Positions 1 through 9,631 of a stretch of 64,000 nucleotides of DNA are shown here, piece by piece (position 1 is the first letter of the stretch; each line of letters begins with the position of its first letter). Made by a program: the position numbers and the translations under genes. The notes below the pieces were generated by a model. That model worked only from the letters and a program-made list of their open reading frames with translations, did no database searches and was not told the DNA's origin. The DNA is from JAHDVS01 sp964370985 (lineage in GTDB: Bacteria; Actinomycetota; Thermoleophilia; Gaiellales; Gaiellaceae): assembly GCA_964370985.1 (NCBI GenBank), contig CAYJLE010000010.1:1-64000 (forward strand), read 5' to 3'.

Positions 1-737
<737 letters not shown>

Positions 738-747
738 GCCGAAACGT

Positions 748-775
748 GTAGGGGCGGGTCATGACCCGCCCCTAC
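748..775. repeat. 28-bp perfect palindrome, copy 1
   Basis: Half-site GTAGGGGCGGGTCA is followed directly by its exact reverse complement. It lies between the stop codons of two convergent genes (737 and 787). An identical copy is at 62493-62520 and a degenerate copy at 17213-17241. There is no T-run, so it is not a classical intrinsic terminator. A REP-like or bidirectional terminator role is inferred from position. Confidence 0.85.
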
Positions 776-786
776 GCCCAGACGCG

Positions 787-2187
787 CTAGGCGAGCCCGG
801 CGAGCTTGCGCGCGTACGCGACCGCGGCCCCGCTGTCGTAGGAGCGGGCGATCATCAGCTTCTCGGCCTCGAGCGAGCCCTCGGCATGGATCGCAAGCAC
901 GCTCTGATAGCCCGCGTACTCGCGGGCCAGCAGATCCGACGCGAGGTTCATCAGCGCGAGGCGCTGGGCGGCCGGCACCGCGCCCGCGAAGTACTTCTCG
1001 AGGTATGGGCGCACCTCGTCGGAGCGCCAGTCGTCTCCGCCCGGCCCCGTGACGAGGAGGCCGCCGGCGATGTCGATCACCTTCTCGACGGCCGCGTGGT
1101 AGTCCCGGGCGAACGTCCACTTGGCGAGGTTCGTCGTCATCGGGTCCGGGTAGGCGATCCCGGTCGCCCCGTCCACGCGGCAGCGGTCCGCGGCCAGGTG
1201 CGTGAGGCCACGCACCGTCTCGGCGTACCCGACGAGCGCGACCAGCTTGTCGCGCACGTGGGAAGCGCGCTGGATCCCGTTTGCCTCGGCAAGCAGCATC
1301 GCGAGGCCAACGAGCGCGTCAACGAGCGGCAGCTTGTAGGAGACGGCCGTGAAACGGTGATACTCCACGAACTCGAGCGCCAGCCGCCCCGCCAGAGCAA
1401 GGTCGCCGTCGAGGAAGATCCGCTCGTTCGGAACGAGGACGTCGTCGAAGACCGTCAGCGTCTCCGTCAGCTTGTGGCGGTGCGAGACCGGCCGCGTCCA
1501 CGGATCGGGATCGGCGTGCATGAAGTCGGAGGCGAACAGCCTCACGCCGGGCGTCGTGACCGGGAGAGCGAACGCGATCGCCCATTCCTCCTCCCCGGGC
1601 TTGAGCGCACGCGTGGGGATCACGATCACCTCGTCCACGTTCGGGCACGACGTCGTGTGCACCTTGGCGCCGCGTACCACGACGCCGTCGGGGCGGCGGT
1701 CGACGACGTGGACGTAGAGGTCGGGATCCGCCTGTCCGGAGGGCCCCTTCGAGCGGTCGCCCTTGACGTCCGTCTGCGCGACGGCGAGCGCCAGGTCACC
1801 CTCGCGGCAGTGGCGATGGTACGCCTCCACGCGCTCGTACCAGTCGGTGCCGTGCGTGACGCGATGGAGCGCGAACAGCGCGTCGGTGCCGATCTCCTTG
1901 ACGAGGATCACGAGCGTGCCCGCGAACGCGGTCGAGCGCTCGATCAGGAGCGAGCGCCGCCTGAGGTCGGACGTGTCCCGCGGCAGGTGGTAATAGGTCG
2001 AGTGGCCGTCCGTGACGGCGAGCGAGCGGTTCTCCGGGTCGTCTGCGAACTCGAAGTCGAGTGCCGCATGGCGGGCTCCCACGCCCAGCTCGGGATGCTC
2101 GACCACGTCGGGCACCCGCTTCCCCCGGTACCAGACCTCGCGCCCGTCGCGCAGCCCCGCCAGGTATTCCTCCGCCGTCCGCACCAT
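787..2187 (-). CDS. HpaB-family flavin-dependent hydroxylase / 4-hydroxybutyryl-CoA dehydratase-like protein
   Basis: A 466-residue protein of the 4-hydroxyphenylacetate 3-hydroxylase (HpaB) family, which also includes 4-hydroxybutyryl-CoA dehydratase. Visible features are the N-terminal RTAEEYLAGLRDGREVWYRGKRV and the central GVVVRGAKVHTTSCPNVDEV, a signature region of the family. The partner would be a flavin reductase for a hydroxylase, or an Fe-S cluster for a dehydratase. The four-Cys set of AbfD is not evident to me, so hydroxylase is favoured. The ATG at 2187 shares one base with the TAA of the upstream TetR gene (TAATG), which implies coupled translation and control by that regulator. 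Substrate unknown. Confidence 0.8.
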   Translation of the reverse strand: MVRTAEEYLAGLRDGREVWYRGKRVPDVVEHPELGVGARHAALDFEFADDPENRSLAVTDGHSTYYHLPRDTSDLRRRSLLIERSTAFAGTLVILVKEIGTDALFALHRVTHGTDWYERVEAYHRHCREGDLALAVAQTDVKGDRSKGPSGQADPDLYVHVVDRRPDGVVVRGAKVHTTSCPNVDEVIVIPTRALKPGEEEWAIAFALPVTTPGVRLFASDFMHADPDPWTRPVSHRHKLTETLTVFDDVLVPNERIFLDGDLALAGRLALEFVEYHRFTAVSYKLPLVDALVGLAMLLAEANGIQRASHVRDKLVALVGYAETVRGLTHLAADRCRVDGATGIAYPDPMTTNLAKWTFARDYHAAVEKVIDIAGGLLVTGPGGDDWRSDEVRPYLEKYFAGAVPAAQRLALMNLASDLLAREYAGYQSVLAIHAEGSLEAEKLMIARSYDSGAAVAYARKLAGLA

Positions 2188-2765
2188 TACCTCCTCAGTC
2201 CGTTGAACAGGAGATCGAAGAAGACCTCCGCGAGCTCGCGGCTCGAGAGCGGGCCATCCGCCCGATACCACTGGTAGGCCCAGTTGCACATGCCGAACAC
2301 CGCGAGGGTCGCGAGCCGCGGATCGACGTCGCGCAGCTCACCGTCCCGGATCCCGCGGGCGATCACCCCCTCGACGAGCGACTGGTAGCGGTCGCGCTTG
2401 ACCCGGATCGTCTCCCGATCGGCAGCCGAAAGCTCGCGGTGGTGCTCGAAGAACACCCGCACGTGACCCCGGTGGGTATCCATCAGGCCGAGCACGTCCG
2501 CCATCACCTCGCGCAGCTCGTCCGGCGCCCTGAGCGCCGAGCGCGACCCTTGCCGCTCGATCAGGAGATCGATGAACTCCTCGTGGATCCAGAACAGGAT
2601 CTCGTCCTTACCCGAGACGTAGTGGTACAGCGTCGGCTTGCGGATCCCGACGGCCTGCGCGAGCTCGCTCACGCTCGTCGTGTGGTAGCCGGCCCGGTCG
2701 AAGAGATCGGCGGCCTTGCCAACCAGCTCGCGCCGCTTCTCGTCGGCCTTGACAGGGGGTGCCAC
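2187..2765 (-). CDS. TetR/AcrR-family transcriptional regulator
   Basis: A 192-residue regulator. The N-terminal helix-turn-helix reads TTSVSELAQAVGIRKPTLYHYV (residues ~29-50), the standard TetR DNA-binding segment; the rest is an all-helical ligand-binding domain. The GTG at 2765 is chosen because a -10-like TAGCGT ends 7 nt before it, which would make the transcript leaderless. An 18-bp palindrome fills the -10/-35 spacer (2781-2798), so autorepression is likely. It probably controls the coupled HpaB-like gene and perhaps the divergent hydrolase. The ligand may be an acyl-CoA or an aromatic, since TetR proteins in such clusters often sense these (inference). Confidence 0.92.
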   Translation of the reverse strand: MAPPVKADEKRRELVGKAADLFDRAGYHTTSVSELAQAVGIRKPTLYHYVSGKDEILFWIHEEFIDLLIERQGSRSALRAPDELREVMADVLGLMDTHRGHVRVFFEHHRELSAADRETIRVKRDRYQSLVEGVIARGIRDGELRDVDPRLATLAVFGMCNWAYQWYRADGPLSSRELAEVFFDLLFNGLRR

Positions 2766-2772
2766 GCCGCCT

Positions 2773-2802
2773 ACGCTACTCGACCGACCGGTCGGTCGTC
2801 AA
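2773..2802 (-). promoter_or_regulatory. Promoter of the TetR gene with embedded operator
   Basis: On the minus strand TTGACG (2802-2797) is followed by an 18-bp spacer and TAGCGT (2778-2773), then 7 nt to the GTG at 2765. The -35 hexamer differs from consensus at one base. Confidence 0.7.
2781..2798. promoter_or_regulatory. TetR operator, 18-bp perfect palindrome
   Basis: CGACCGACCGGTCGGTCG is its own reverse complement. It sits in the intergenic space between the TetR gene and the divergent hydrolase, inside the -10/-35 spacer of the TetR promoter. Size and symmetry suit a TetR dimer or dimer pair. Confidence 0.8.
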
Positions 2803-2847
2803 TCGTGGGTGCGAGGTCCGTCCTCGCCCGGAACCGGGAGGTTTCCA

Positions 2848-3735
2848 ATGCCCTACGAGATCAAGCTCCTCGATCTGATCGACATCGACGTGGAATCGAG
2901 CTTCCTGGTGCTCGGGCGCAACATGGGCAAGGTGCGCCCCCGGGCCAAGACCTGGGGATTCCTCATCCTCGGGCCCGGCATCGAGCCAGCTCTCGTCGAC
3001 ACGGGCGCGATGAACGCGGGGATCATGCAGCGCCTCGGCATGACCGGCCATATCTCGGAGGAGATGCGCCTCGAGAATCAGCTCGCGCGCCACGGCCTTC
3101 GGATCGACGACGTCCGCTGGATCCTCCACACGCACCACCACATCGACCACGCCGGCCAAGACGACCGCTTCCCGAAGGCGACCGTGATCACGAACCGCCG
3201 CGAGCTCGAGTTCTCGGCCTCGGGGATCATGGGCGGCCAGTACCCGCCCGAGTACGTGAAGCACCACATCGACCGCCTGCACACGCCCGGCGCCCTACGC
3301 CTGCTCGACCTCGAGCTGTCCGGGCCCGACGAGATCTTCCCGGGGATCGTCTGCGAGGCGGCCGGCGGGCACACCGACGGCTCGATGAACGTGATCGTGG
3401 AGACGGCCGAAGGCAATGCCTGCATCTGCGGCGACGTGATCTACGACATCCAGAACCAGATCGTCGACCCGATCTACCAGGTGCTCGACTACGAGCCGCA
3501 GTCGACGGGGAACCAGTCGACTTCCAAGCGCCAGGAAAGGGCCGCGATCAAGAGGGCGCTCAACTCGGGCACGTTCCTGCTGCCGGTCCACGACTGGCCC
3601 GCTCGGATCTCGCACGGCCGTGTCCTCACCCGGCTCGTCGGCGACTCGGTGCCCGGCCCCGAGCGGCCGGTTGAGCACCGCACGACGAGCGAGACCCGCG
3701 AGATGGGGCTGGGCGCAGCCGAATGGGCTCCGTGA
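2848..3735 (+). CDS. Metallo-beta-lactamase-fold hydrolase (AHL-lactonase-like)
   Basis: A 295-residue protein with the metal motif HTHHHIDHAG (residues ~97-106), the HxHxDH zinc signature, plus a later GGHTDGS histidine and a CGDV aspartate typical of the fold. N-acyl-homoserine lactonases and related lactone or ester hydrolases share this arrangement, but the substrate cannot be read from sequence. The ATG at 2848 is preceded by GGGAGG at good spacing. It is divergent from the TetR gene across the operator and overlaps the next SDR gene by 13 bp, so the two are probably co-expressed. Confidence 0.82.
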   Translation: MPYEIKLLDLIDIDVESSFLVLGRNMGKVRPRAKTWGFLILGPGIEPALVDTGAMNAGIMQRLGMTGHISEEMRLENQLARHGLRIDDVRWILHTHHHIDHAGQDDRFPKATVITNRRELEFSASGIMGGQYPPEYVKHHIDRLHTPGALRLLDLELSGPDEIFPGIVCEAAGGHTDGSMNVIVETAEGNACICGDVIYDIQNQIVDPIYQVLDYEPQSTGNQSTSKRQERAAIKRALNSGTFLLPVHDWPARISHGRVLTRLVGDSVPGPERPVEHRTTSETREMGLGAAEWAP

Positions 3736-4481
3736 ACGGCGCGCAGCGCTTCGAGGGCCGCGTCTGCCTCGTCACGGGCGGCGGACGCGGCATCGGCCGC
3801 GCGATCGCCCTCGGGCTCGCGGCCGGGGGCGGCAGGGTCGCCGTGGCCGCGCGCACGCGCGCCCAGTGCGAGGCCGTCGCGGCCGAGATCGGAGGCCGGG
3901 CCTTCGCGGTCGAGCTCGACGTCACCGACCAGGCCGCTTGCGAGCGCGCGGTGGCCGAGGTCACGTCCCAGCTCGGGCCCCCGGACATCGTCGTCTGTGC
4001 CGCCGGCATCTCCCCGGTGCGTCAGCGAACCGAGCACCACGACGTCGAAGCCTGGCGGCAGATCCTCGACGTCAACCTGACCGGGTCGTACCTCGCCGTC
4101 CGCGCCGCCGCGCCGGCGCTGCTGGAGGCGGGCGGCTCGGTCGTCCTGGTCGCGAGCGCGGTCGGGATGATCGCGAGCCCGCGCACGGCCGCCTACGGCG
4201 CCTCGAAGGCCTCGGTCGTGCACCTGACGCGCACGCTGGCGCGCGAGTGGGCGCCGCGCGGCGTGCGGGTGAACGCGATCTGCCCCGGCTACGTGGAGAC
4301 AGACCTGACCCGGGTCATGCTCGCCGTCGACCACCTGCGGGCGGAGGTGCTCGGGCAAACCCCGCTCGGCCGGCTCGCGACGCTCGAGGAGGTCGCGGAG
4401 CCGGCGCTGTTCCTTGCCTCCGACGCGGCCTCGTACATCACCGGCGCCGCCCTGCTCGTCGACGGCGGCATGGCGGCGTGA
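3723..4481 (+). CDS. Short-chain dehydrogenase/reductase (SDR)
   Basis: A 252-residue classical SDR. The Rossmann motif TGGGRGIG (~residues 18-25), CAAGI at the NNAG position, and the catalytic YGASK (Tyr-x3-Lys, ~158-162) are all visible, as is the C-terminal ITGAALLVDGG. It oxidises or reduces an alcohol/ketone using NAD(P); the substrate is unknown. It overlaps the upstream hydrolase by 13 bp. CAAGI in place of NNAG is a mild variant. The cluster context suggests a step in breakdown of an aromatic or hydroxy-acid. Confidence 0.88.
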   Translation: MGSVNGAQRFEGRVCLVTGGGRGIGRAIALGLAAGGGRVAVAARTRAQCEAVAAEIGGRAFAVELDVTDQAACERAVAEVTSQLGPPDIVVCAAGISPVRQRTEHHDVEAWRQILDVNLTGSYLAVRAAAPALLEAGGSVVLVASAVGMIASPRTAAYGASKASVVHLTRTLAREWAPRGVRVNAICPGYVETDLTRVMLAVDHLRAEVLGQTPLGRLATLEEVAEPALFLASDAASYITGAALLVDGGMAA

Positions 4482-4605
4482 GCGCCCCCGGTCGCCGCGC
4501 CACGGCCGCCCGGCGCCCGCCGATGCATCGCGGCGACACGAGCGCCCGATCCGCGTATCGTCAGGAATCCGTGTCCGCTTCGCAACGACTTCGCCCGCTG
4601 CCCGG

Positions 4606-5565
4606 ATGAGCGAGATCACGTACCTCGACGCGATCCGGCTCGCGCTCGCAGACGCGCTCGCGGCGGACGAGCGGGTGTTTCTGATCGGCGAGGACATCGG
4701 CCGCTTCGGCGGCCCGTTCGGGGCCACGCGCGGCCTGTGGCAGGAGTTCGGCGACGGGCGCGTGATCGACACGCCGATCAGCGAGGAGGGCTTCGTCGGG
4801 GCGGCGGTCGGCGCGGCCTGGATGGGCGAACGGCCGGTCGTCGAGCTCCAGTTCGCGGACTTCCTGACCTGCCCGTTCGACATCGTGATGACGCTCGCGG
4901 CGAAGACGCACTGGCGCTCGGGCATCCGGCTGCCGCTCGTGATCCGCGCCCCGTTCGGAGGTGGCGTGCGCGGCGGGCCGTTCCACGCCTCCTGCCCCGA
5001 GGGCTGGTTCGTCGGCACCGCCGGCCTCAAGGTCGTCTGCCCGGCCAGCGCCGAGGACGCATACGGGCTCCTGCGCTCCGCGATCGAGGACGACGACCCC
5101 GTCCTCTACCTCGAGCACAAGGCGCTCTACCGCCGCGCCAGGGGCGACCAGCCCGGCCGCGCCCACCGCACGCCGCTCGGGCGGGCACGGGTCGCCCGGC
5201 CCGGCTCCGACGCGACCGTCGTCACGTACGGGGCGGGCGTGGGCCTCGCGCTCGAGGCCGCGGAGGATCTCGATGTCGAGATCCTCGACCTGCGGACGCT
5301 GTGGCCGCTCGACGAGGAGGCAATCCTCGCCTCGATCGCGCGCACCTCCCGGGTGCTCGTGCTCCAGGAGGCCTCCCGCTCGATCGGCTGCGCGGGCCTC
5401 GTCCTCTCACTCGTCTCCCGCGAGGCGTTCGAGCAGCTCGACGCGCCGCCCGTGCTTGTCGCGTCGCCCGACACGCCCGTGCCGTTCGCGCCGGAGCTCG
5501 AGGACGCCTACCTGCCGTCTACCGCCTCCGTGCACGCGGCTCTGGTGGAGCTCCTTGCCTACTGA
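4606..5565 (+). CDS. 2-oxoacid (pyruvate/acetoin-type) dehydrogenase E1 component, beta subunit
   Basis: A 319-residue beta subunit. It begins MSEITYLDAIRLALADAL and has GEDIGRFGGPFGATRGL, the TPP-side EEGFVGAAVGAAWMG region, and the C-terminal transketolase domain (VVTYGAGVGLALEA; DLRTLWPLDEEAIL). Together with alpha it decarboxylates a 2-oxoacid or cleaves acetoin, passing an acyl group to a lipoyl E2. No E2 is nearby; a partial lpd (E3) lies 57 kb away. Gene order is beta then alpha, the reverse of the common order. It overlaps the alpha gene if that starts at TTG 5555. Confidence 0.9.
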   Translation: MSEITYLDAIRLALADALAADERVFLIGEDIGRFGGPFGATRGLWQEFGDGRVIDTPISEEGFVGAAVGAAWMGERPVVELQFADFLTCPFDIVMTLAAKTHWRSGIRLPLVIRAPFGGGVRGGPFHASCPEGWFVGTAGLKVVCPASAEDAYGLLRSAIEDDDPVLYLEHKALYRRARGDQPGRAHRTPLGRARVARPGSDATVVTYGAGVGLALEAAEDLDVEILDLRTLWPLDEEAILASIARTSRVLVLQEASRSIGCAGLVLSLVSREAFEQLDAPPVLVASPDTPVPFAPELEDAYLPSTASVHAALVELLAY

Positions 5566-6577
5566 TGCCCCGCACGCTGCCACCGCCGCGATCGAGGCGC
5601 CTGGCGTGCCCCCGGAGACCCGCCTCGAGCTGTTCCGCCTGATGCTGCTCCAGCGCTACGCGGAGGACCGGATCATGGCCCTCTACCGCCAGGGACGCAT
5701 CCCTGGATCCGTCTACACCGGCAACCAGCAGGAGGCGGTCGCCGCCGGCGCCGGCCTCGCGCTCGGCCCCGACGACGTCGTCAGCCCGCTCAACCGCGAG
5801 CAGGCCTGCCACTACGCCCGCGGCGTGACCGTCGCCGACGTGTTCCGCAACTTCCTCGGCAAGGGGACGGGCCCCACCCGCGGGCGCGACGGCAACATGC
5901 ACTTCGGCAAGGCCGAGCTCGGCGTGTTCCCCCTCGTCTCGATGCTCGGCGACCTGATTCCGGTGTGCGTCGGCGCGGCGCTCGCCTTCAAGCGCCGCGG
6001 CGAGCGGCGGGTCGCGCTCACGTTCGCGGGGGACGGGATGACCTCCACCGGCGACTTCCACGAGGGCCTGAACCTCGCCGGGGTGCTGCGCGTCCCGTTC
6101 GTGCTCGTGCTCCAGTCCAACCAGTACGCCTACTCGACGCCGACCTCGAGCCAGATGGTGAACACGAACCTGAGCGAGCGAATCCGCGGCGGCTGGTCGA
6201 TCCCGTGCGAGCGGATCGACGGCACGGACGCGCTGCTCGTCTACGAGGCCGTCCGCGCCGCTGTGGAGCGAGCCCGCGCGAGCGAGGGGCCCCAGGCGAT
6301 CGAGGCGCTGACGCTGCGTGGCCACGGGCACGCCGCCCACGACGACGCGAGCTACGTGCCGGCCGAGCTGCGCGCCCGCTTCGAAGACCCGATCGAGCGC
6401 CTGGCAGCCCGGCTCCTGCTCGACGGGCTCACGGCCGGGGAGGTGGACGCTCTCCGCGCCGCCGCCGCGGCCGAGGTCGCGGCGGCCCTCGAGGAGGCCG
6501 AGGCGGCGGCGCCGCCCGACCCCGCCACGCTCGAGGACGGCGTCTACGCGACCCCGCTGCCGCGCCGGGCCACGTGA
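5555..6577 (+). CDS. 2-oxoacid (pyruvate/acetoin-type) dehydrogenase E1 component, alpha subunit
   Basis: A 340-residue E1 alpha. The TPP/Mg motif starts at GDGMTSTGDFHEGLNLA and ends at LVLQSNQYA, where NxQ closes the motif; PGSVYTGNQQEAVAAG and GRDGNMHF are also typical. No ATG is available at the start. TTG at 5555 (11-bp overlap with beta) or GTG at 5606 (residue 18) are the choices; homology begins after the GTG, so either is possible. Its 3' end overlaps the HAD gene by GTGA. It works as an alpha2beta2 decarboxylase with the upstream gene. Confidence 0.88.
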   Translation: MPTDAPHAATAAIEAPGVPPETRLELFRLMLLQRYAEDRIMALYRQGRIPGSVYTGNQQEAVAAGAGLALGPDDVVSPLNREQACHYARGVTVADVFRNFLGKGTGPTRGRDGNMHFGKAELGVFPLVSMLGDLIPVCVGAALAFKRRGERRVALTFAGDGMTSTGDFHEGLNLAGVLRVPFVLVLQSNQYAYSTPTSSQMVNTNLSERIRGGWSIPCERIDGTDALLVYEAVRAAVERARASEGPQAIEALTLRGHGHAAHDDASYVPAELRARFEDPIERLAARLLLDGLTAGEVDALRAAAAAEVAAALEEAEAAAPPDPATLEDGVYATPLPRRAT

Positions 6578-7179
6578 AGGCGCTGCTGGTCGACTACGGG
6601 GGCGTCCTGACCACGGACGTCTGGGCCGGCTTCCGCGGCTTCTGCGCCGAGCACGGGCTCGAGCTCGAGACGCTGCAGCGGCTGCTCGTCGCCGACGACG
6701 ACGCCGCCGACGACCTCCGCGCGATCCAGCTCGGAGCGCTCGAGGAGGAGGAGTTCGAACGCCGCCTCGGCGTCCGGCTCGGCGTCCCTGCCGACGGCCT
6801 CCTCGACCGCCTCGCGGCCACATGGGCGATCGAGGAGACCATGGTCGAGGTGGTTCGCGCGGCCCGCGAGGCCGGAGTCCCCGCCGCGCTCGTCTCGAAC
6901 TCGCTCGGCCTGCGCATGTACGACCGGGCGCTCCTGCGCGACCTCGTCGACACCGAGGTGATCTCCGCCGAGGTCGGGCTCATGAAGCCCCAGCCGGAGA
7001 TCTACCTGCTCGCCGCCGAGCGTCTCGGGGTCAGGCCCGGCGACTGCGTGATGGTCGACGACCTCCCGCACCACGTCGAGGCCGCGGTCGCTGTCGGCAT
7101 GGCCGGGATCCTCCACGAAGAGGTCGATCGCACGGTCACCGAGCTCGAGCGGCTGCTCGAGCTCGCCCTGCGCCGGTAG
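6574..7179 (+). CDS. HAD-superfamily hydrolase
   Basis: A 201-residue HAD phosphatase-like protein. Motif I is VDYGGVLT with the nucleophile Asp7; the general acid Asp at +2 is replaced by Gly, as in the FGGV-type subgroup related to epoxide-hydrolase N-domains. Motif II is VSNS, motif III the Lys of GLMKPQPEIY, motif IV VMVDDLPHHVEAA. Because of the missing general acid, phosphatase activity is uncertain. The GTG start at 6574 overlaps the E1 alpha stop as GTGA, giving translational coupling. Confidence 0.85.
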   Translation: MKALLVDYGGVLTTDVWAGFRGFCAEHGLELETLQRLLVADDDAADDLRAIQLGALEEEEFERRLGVRLGVPADGLLDRLAATWAIEETMVEVVRAAREAGVPAALVSNSLGLRMYDRALLRDLVDTEVISAEVGLMKPQPEIYLLAAERLGVRPGDCVMVDDLPHHVEAAVAVGMAGILHEEVDRTVTELERLLELALRR

Positions 7180-7191
7180 GCTGGCCCGGAC

Positions 7192-8643
7192 ATGGGCGAA
7201 GGCGCCGACCTCGGGCTCGTCGGCCTTGCGGTGATGGGCCAGAACCTCGCCCTGAACATGGATGACCACGGTTTCCGCGTCGCCGTCTGGAACCGCACCT
7301 CCTCGGCCAGCGACGACTTCCTCGCCGGGCCCGCTCGCGGCACGCGGATCGTCGCCGCCCGCTCGCTCGCCGAGCTCGCCGGAGCGCTCGAGCGACCGCG
7401 CAGGGTCATGCTGATGGTCCGCGCCGGGCAGCCGGTCGACGACACGATCGCCGAGCTCTCGCAGCACCTCGAGCCCGGCGATGTGGTCATCGACGGGGGC
7501 AACTCGCACTTCGAGGACTCGGCCCGCCGCTGCCGCGAGCTCGAGGCGCGCGGGCTCCTGTACGTGGGGGCCGGAATCTCCGGAGGCGAAGAAGGCGCGC
7601 GGAACGGGCCGTCGATCATGCCGGGAGGGTCGACCGGCGCCTGGCCCCTCGTGCGCGACGCGCTCCAGGCGATCGCGGCGCACGTCGACGGCGTCCCCTG
7701 CTGTGACTGGATCGGCGAGGGCGGCTCGGGTCACTTCGTGAAGATGGTCCACAACGGGATCGAGTACGGCGACATGCAGGTGATCGCCGAGGCCTACCAC
7801 CTCCTGCACGGCCTCGCCGGCCTCTCCCATGACGAGCTACACGACGCGTTCGCCGCCTGGAATAGCGGCCCGCTCGAGTCCTACCTCGTCGAGATCACCC
7901 GCGACATCATGGCCGTCCGCGACGACGACGGGGAGCCCCTCGTCGCGAAGATCCTCGACGTCGCGGGGCAGAAGGGCACCGGCAGGTGGACAGTCTCCTC
8001 CGCCCTCGAGCTCGGCGTGCCGGTGACGCTCGTCGCCGAGGCCGTGCTGGCACGGATGCTCTCCGCGCTCAAGGAGGAGCGCGAGGCTGCCGCGGCGCTG
8101 CTCGGGGAGCCGTCCGCCAGGCTCGGCGACGATCGCAACAGCTTCGTCGCCGACGTCCGCGACGCCCTCCACGCCTCCAAGATCGTCTCGTACGCCCAGG
8201 GGTTCATGCTCTTCCGCGCTGCGGCGGAGGCGTACGGCTGGACGCTCGACCACGCCGGGATCGCCCATCTCTGGAGGGGCGGCTGCATCATCCGCTCGGC
8301 CTTCCTCGGCCGCATCCGCGCGGCGTACGGGCGCGACCCCGGGCTCACCAACCTGCTCCTGGACCCCGCGATCCGCGAGGAGCTCGCCCCCCTCGTCGAC
8401 GGCTGGCGGCGCACCGTCGCCCGTGCCGCGACTCACGGCATTCCCGCCCCCGCCTACTCCTCCGCGCTCGCGTTCTACGACGGGTACCGCACCGCGCGCC
8501 TGCCCGCGAGCCTGATCCAGGCCCAGCGCGACTACTTCGGCGCGCACACGTACGAGCGCGTCGACCGGCCGCGCGGCGAGACGTTCCACACCGACTGGAC
8601 CGGCCGCGGCGGCGAGACGACCTCGGGCACGTACAGCGCCTGA
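7192..8643 (+). CDS. gnd: 6-phosphogluconate dehydrogenase, decarboxylating
   Basis: A 483-residue full-length enzyme. The N-terminal Rossmann region reads LGLVGLAVMGQNLALNM; catalytic residues are seen in SGGEEGARNGPSIMPGG and KMVHNGIEYGDMQ; the family signature ILDVAGQKGTGRWT and the C-terminal QAQRDYFGAHTYER are present. It converts 6-phosphogluconate to ribulose 5-phosphate with NADP+ reduction in the oxidative pentose phosphate pathway. ATG 7192 lies 12 nt after the HAD stop, with a TAGGCT hexamer 9 nt before the ATG. It may be read with the HAD gene or have its own promoter. Confidence 0.96.
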   Translation: MGEGADLGLVGLAVMGQNLALNMDDHGFRVAVWNRTSSASDDFLAGPARGTRIVAARSLAELAGALERPRRVMLMVRAGQPVDDTIAELSQHLEPGDVVIDGGNSHFEDSARRCRELEARGLLYVGAGISGGEEGARNGPSIMPGGSTGAWPLVRDALQAIAAHVDGVPCCDWIGEGGSGHFVKMVHNGIEYGDMQVIAEAYHLLHGLAGLSHDELHDAFAAWNSGPLESYLVEITRDIMAVRDDDGEPLVAKILDVAGQKGTGRWTVSSALELGVPVTLVAEAVLARMLSALKEEREAAAALLGEPSARLGDDRNSFVADVRDALHASKIVSYAQGFMLFRAAAEAYGWTLDHAGIAHLWRGGCIIRSAFLGRIRAAYGRDPGLTNLLLDPAIREELAPLVDGWRRTVARAATHGIPAPAYSSALAFYDGYRTARLPASLIQAQRDYFGAHTYERVDRPRGETFHTDWTGRGGETTSGTYSA

Positions 8644-8662
8644 GCACGCGTCCCGCTCCCGG

Positions 8663-9631
8663 TCACGAACGCCGCGCGATGGAGGCCCGAAGCGAGGTCG
8701 AGCACGCGGCGCCCCCGGCGAGCTCGAGCGCCTCGCTCGCCTCGACCGCCCGTTCGAGGTCGAGGCGGGACACCCACGGCTCGATTCCCAGCGCGTAGGT
8801 GCCGGTGAGCGGCATCGCGTGAGCGCCTCCGTACGGCTGCCAGACGACGAGCCACCGGAAGATCGCAGCGTCCCAGTGGAGGCGGAATGCAAGGCCCAGG
8901 TGCGGATTCGCCACCTCGGCCCAGCCGCCGTCCAGGTCGGTCGCGTACACGTCGTCGTGGCTTCCCGCCTCGGGCCCCGGGACCTCGCGGAGGTCGACCG
9001 TGCCGCCAGCCCACAGGCGGGCATGGGGCCACGCCGACGTCTGGCCCGGCTCGAGCCGGGCGGTCTCCTCCCACGCCTGCGGTACGGTCACGATCGTTCG
9101 CGCGGACGTCTCCAGGCGGCAGCCGGGCGCGAGGAACGGCGGCCCGAGAACGCAGTGGTGACCCCACACGAACGACGCGACCGAGTCGGACTCGTTCGTC
9201 ACCGTCTCATCGACGACGAGCGAGGAGCCCTCCAGGCGCATCGATCGGTCGAGACGAAACGGGACGCGGCGGCAGCGCACCGAGAGGCGAAGCGCCTCGT
9301 CTTCCACAGCGGCCTCCCAGGGGAGGGTGGCCACCTCTCCGTGGAAGGGCATCGGCGCCCCGCCCACGGTGCACGCGTCGTTCGCGCTCGGGAAGAGCTC
9401 CTGCCAGCCGCCCTCGTAATTGGCGAGGAACTCCTGGCCGTCCGAGCCCTCGCGGGGCGCGGACCCGGGCGGTGCCAGCCCCCACGGCGCCTGGAAGAGG
9501 AGCTCGGTCCCGGACGGCACGTCCACGAGCGAGCAGATGTCGGCACCCTTCTCGGGCAGCACGGTCACGCGCACGAGCTCGTTCGCGAGCACGAGCGCGC
9601 GCCAGCCGGCCACCTCGGCCTCCTCGATCAC
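8663..9631 (-). CDS. Aldose 1-epimerase (mutarotase)-like protein
   Basis: A 322-residue beta-sandwich protein of the galactose mutarotase superfamily. Supporting stretches are LVRVTVLPEKGADICSLVD near the N-terminus, GGWQELFPS, the paired histidines in VWGHHCVLGPPFL and the acidic SHDDVYA. It likely binds or epimerises a sugar or sugar acid; the exact substrate is unknown. GTG 9631 overlaps the TGA of the upstream SDR gene (GTGA), so the two form an operon. This suggests joint action on a carbohydrate or polyol substrate. Confidence 0.8.
   Translation of the reverse strand: MIEEAEVAGWRALVLANELVRVTVLPEKGADICSLVDVPSGTELLFQAPWGLAPPGSAPREGSDGQEFLANYEGGWQELFPSANDACTVGGAPMPFHGEVATLPWEAAVEDEALRLSVRCRRVPFRLDRSMRLEGSSLVVDETVTNESDSVASFVWGHHCVLGPPFLAPGCRLETSARTIVTVPQAWEETARLEPGQTSAWPHARLWAGGTVDLREVPGPEAGSHDDVYATDLDGGWAEVANPHLGLAFRLHWDAAIFRWLVVWQPYGGAHAMPLTGTYALGIEPWVSRLDLERAVEASEALELAGGAACSTSLRASIARRS

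Noticed and set aside
748..775. Palindrome as intrinsic terminator
   Set aside because: Stem is ideal but no U-run follows on either strand; kept as a repeat of unknown role.
2061..3674. 537-codon plus-strand open frame over the TetR and hydrolase genes
   Set aside because: Arg/Pro-rich composition and overlap with three well-supported genes show it is a shadow frame.
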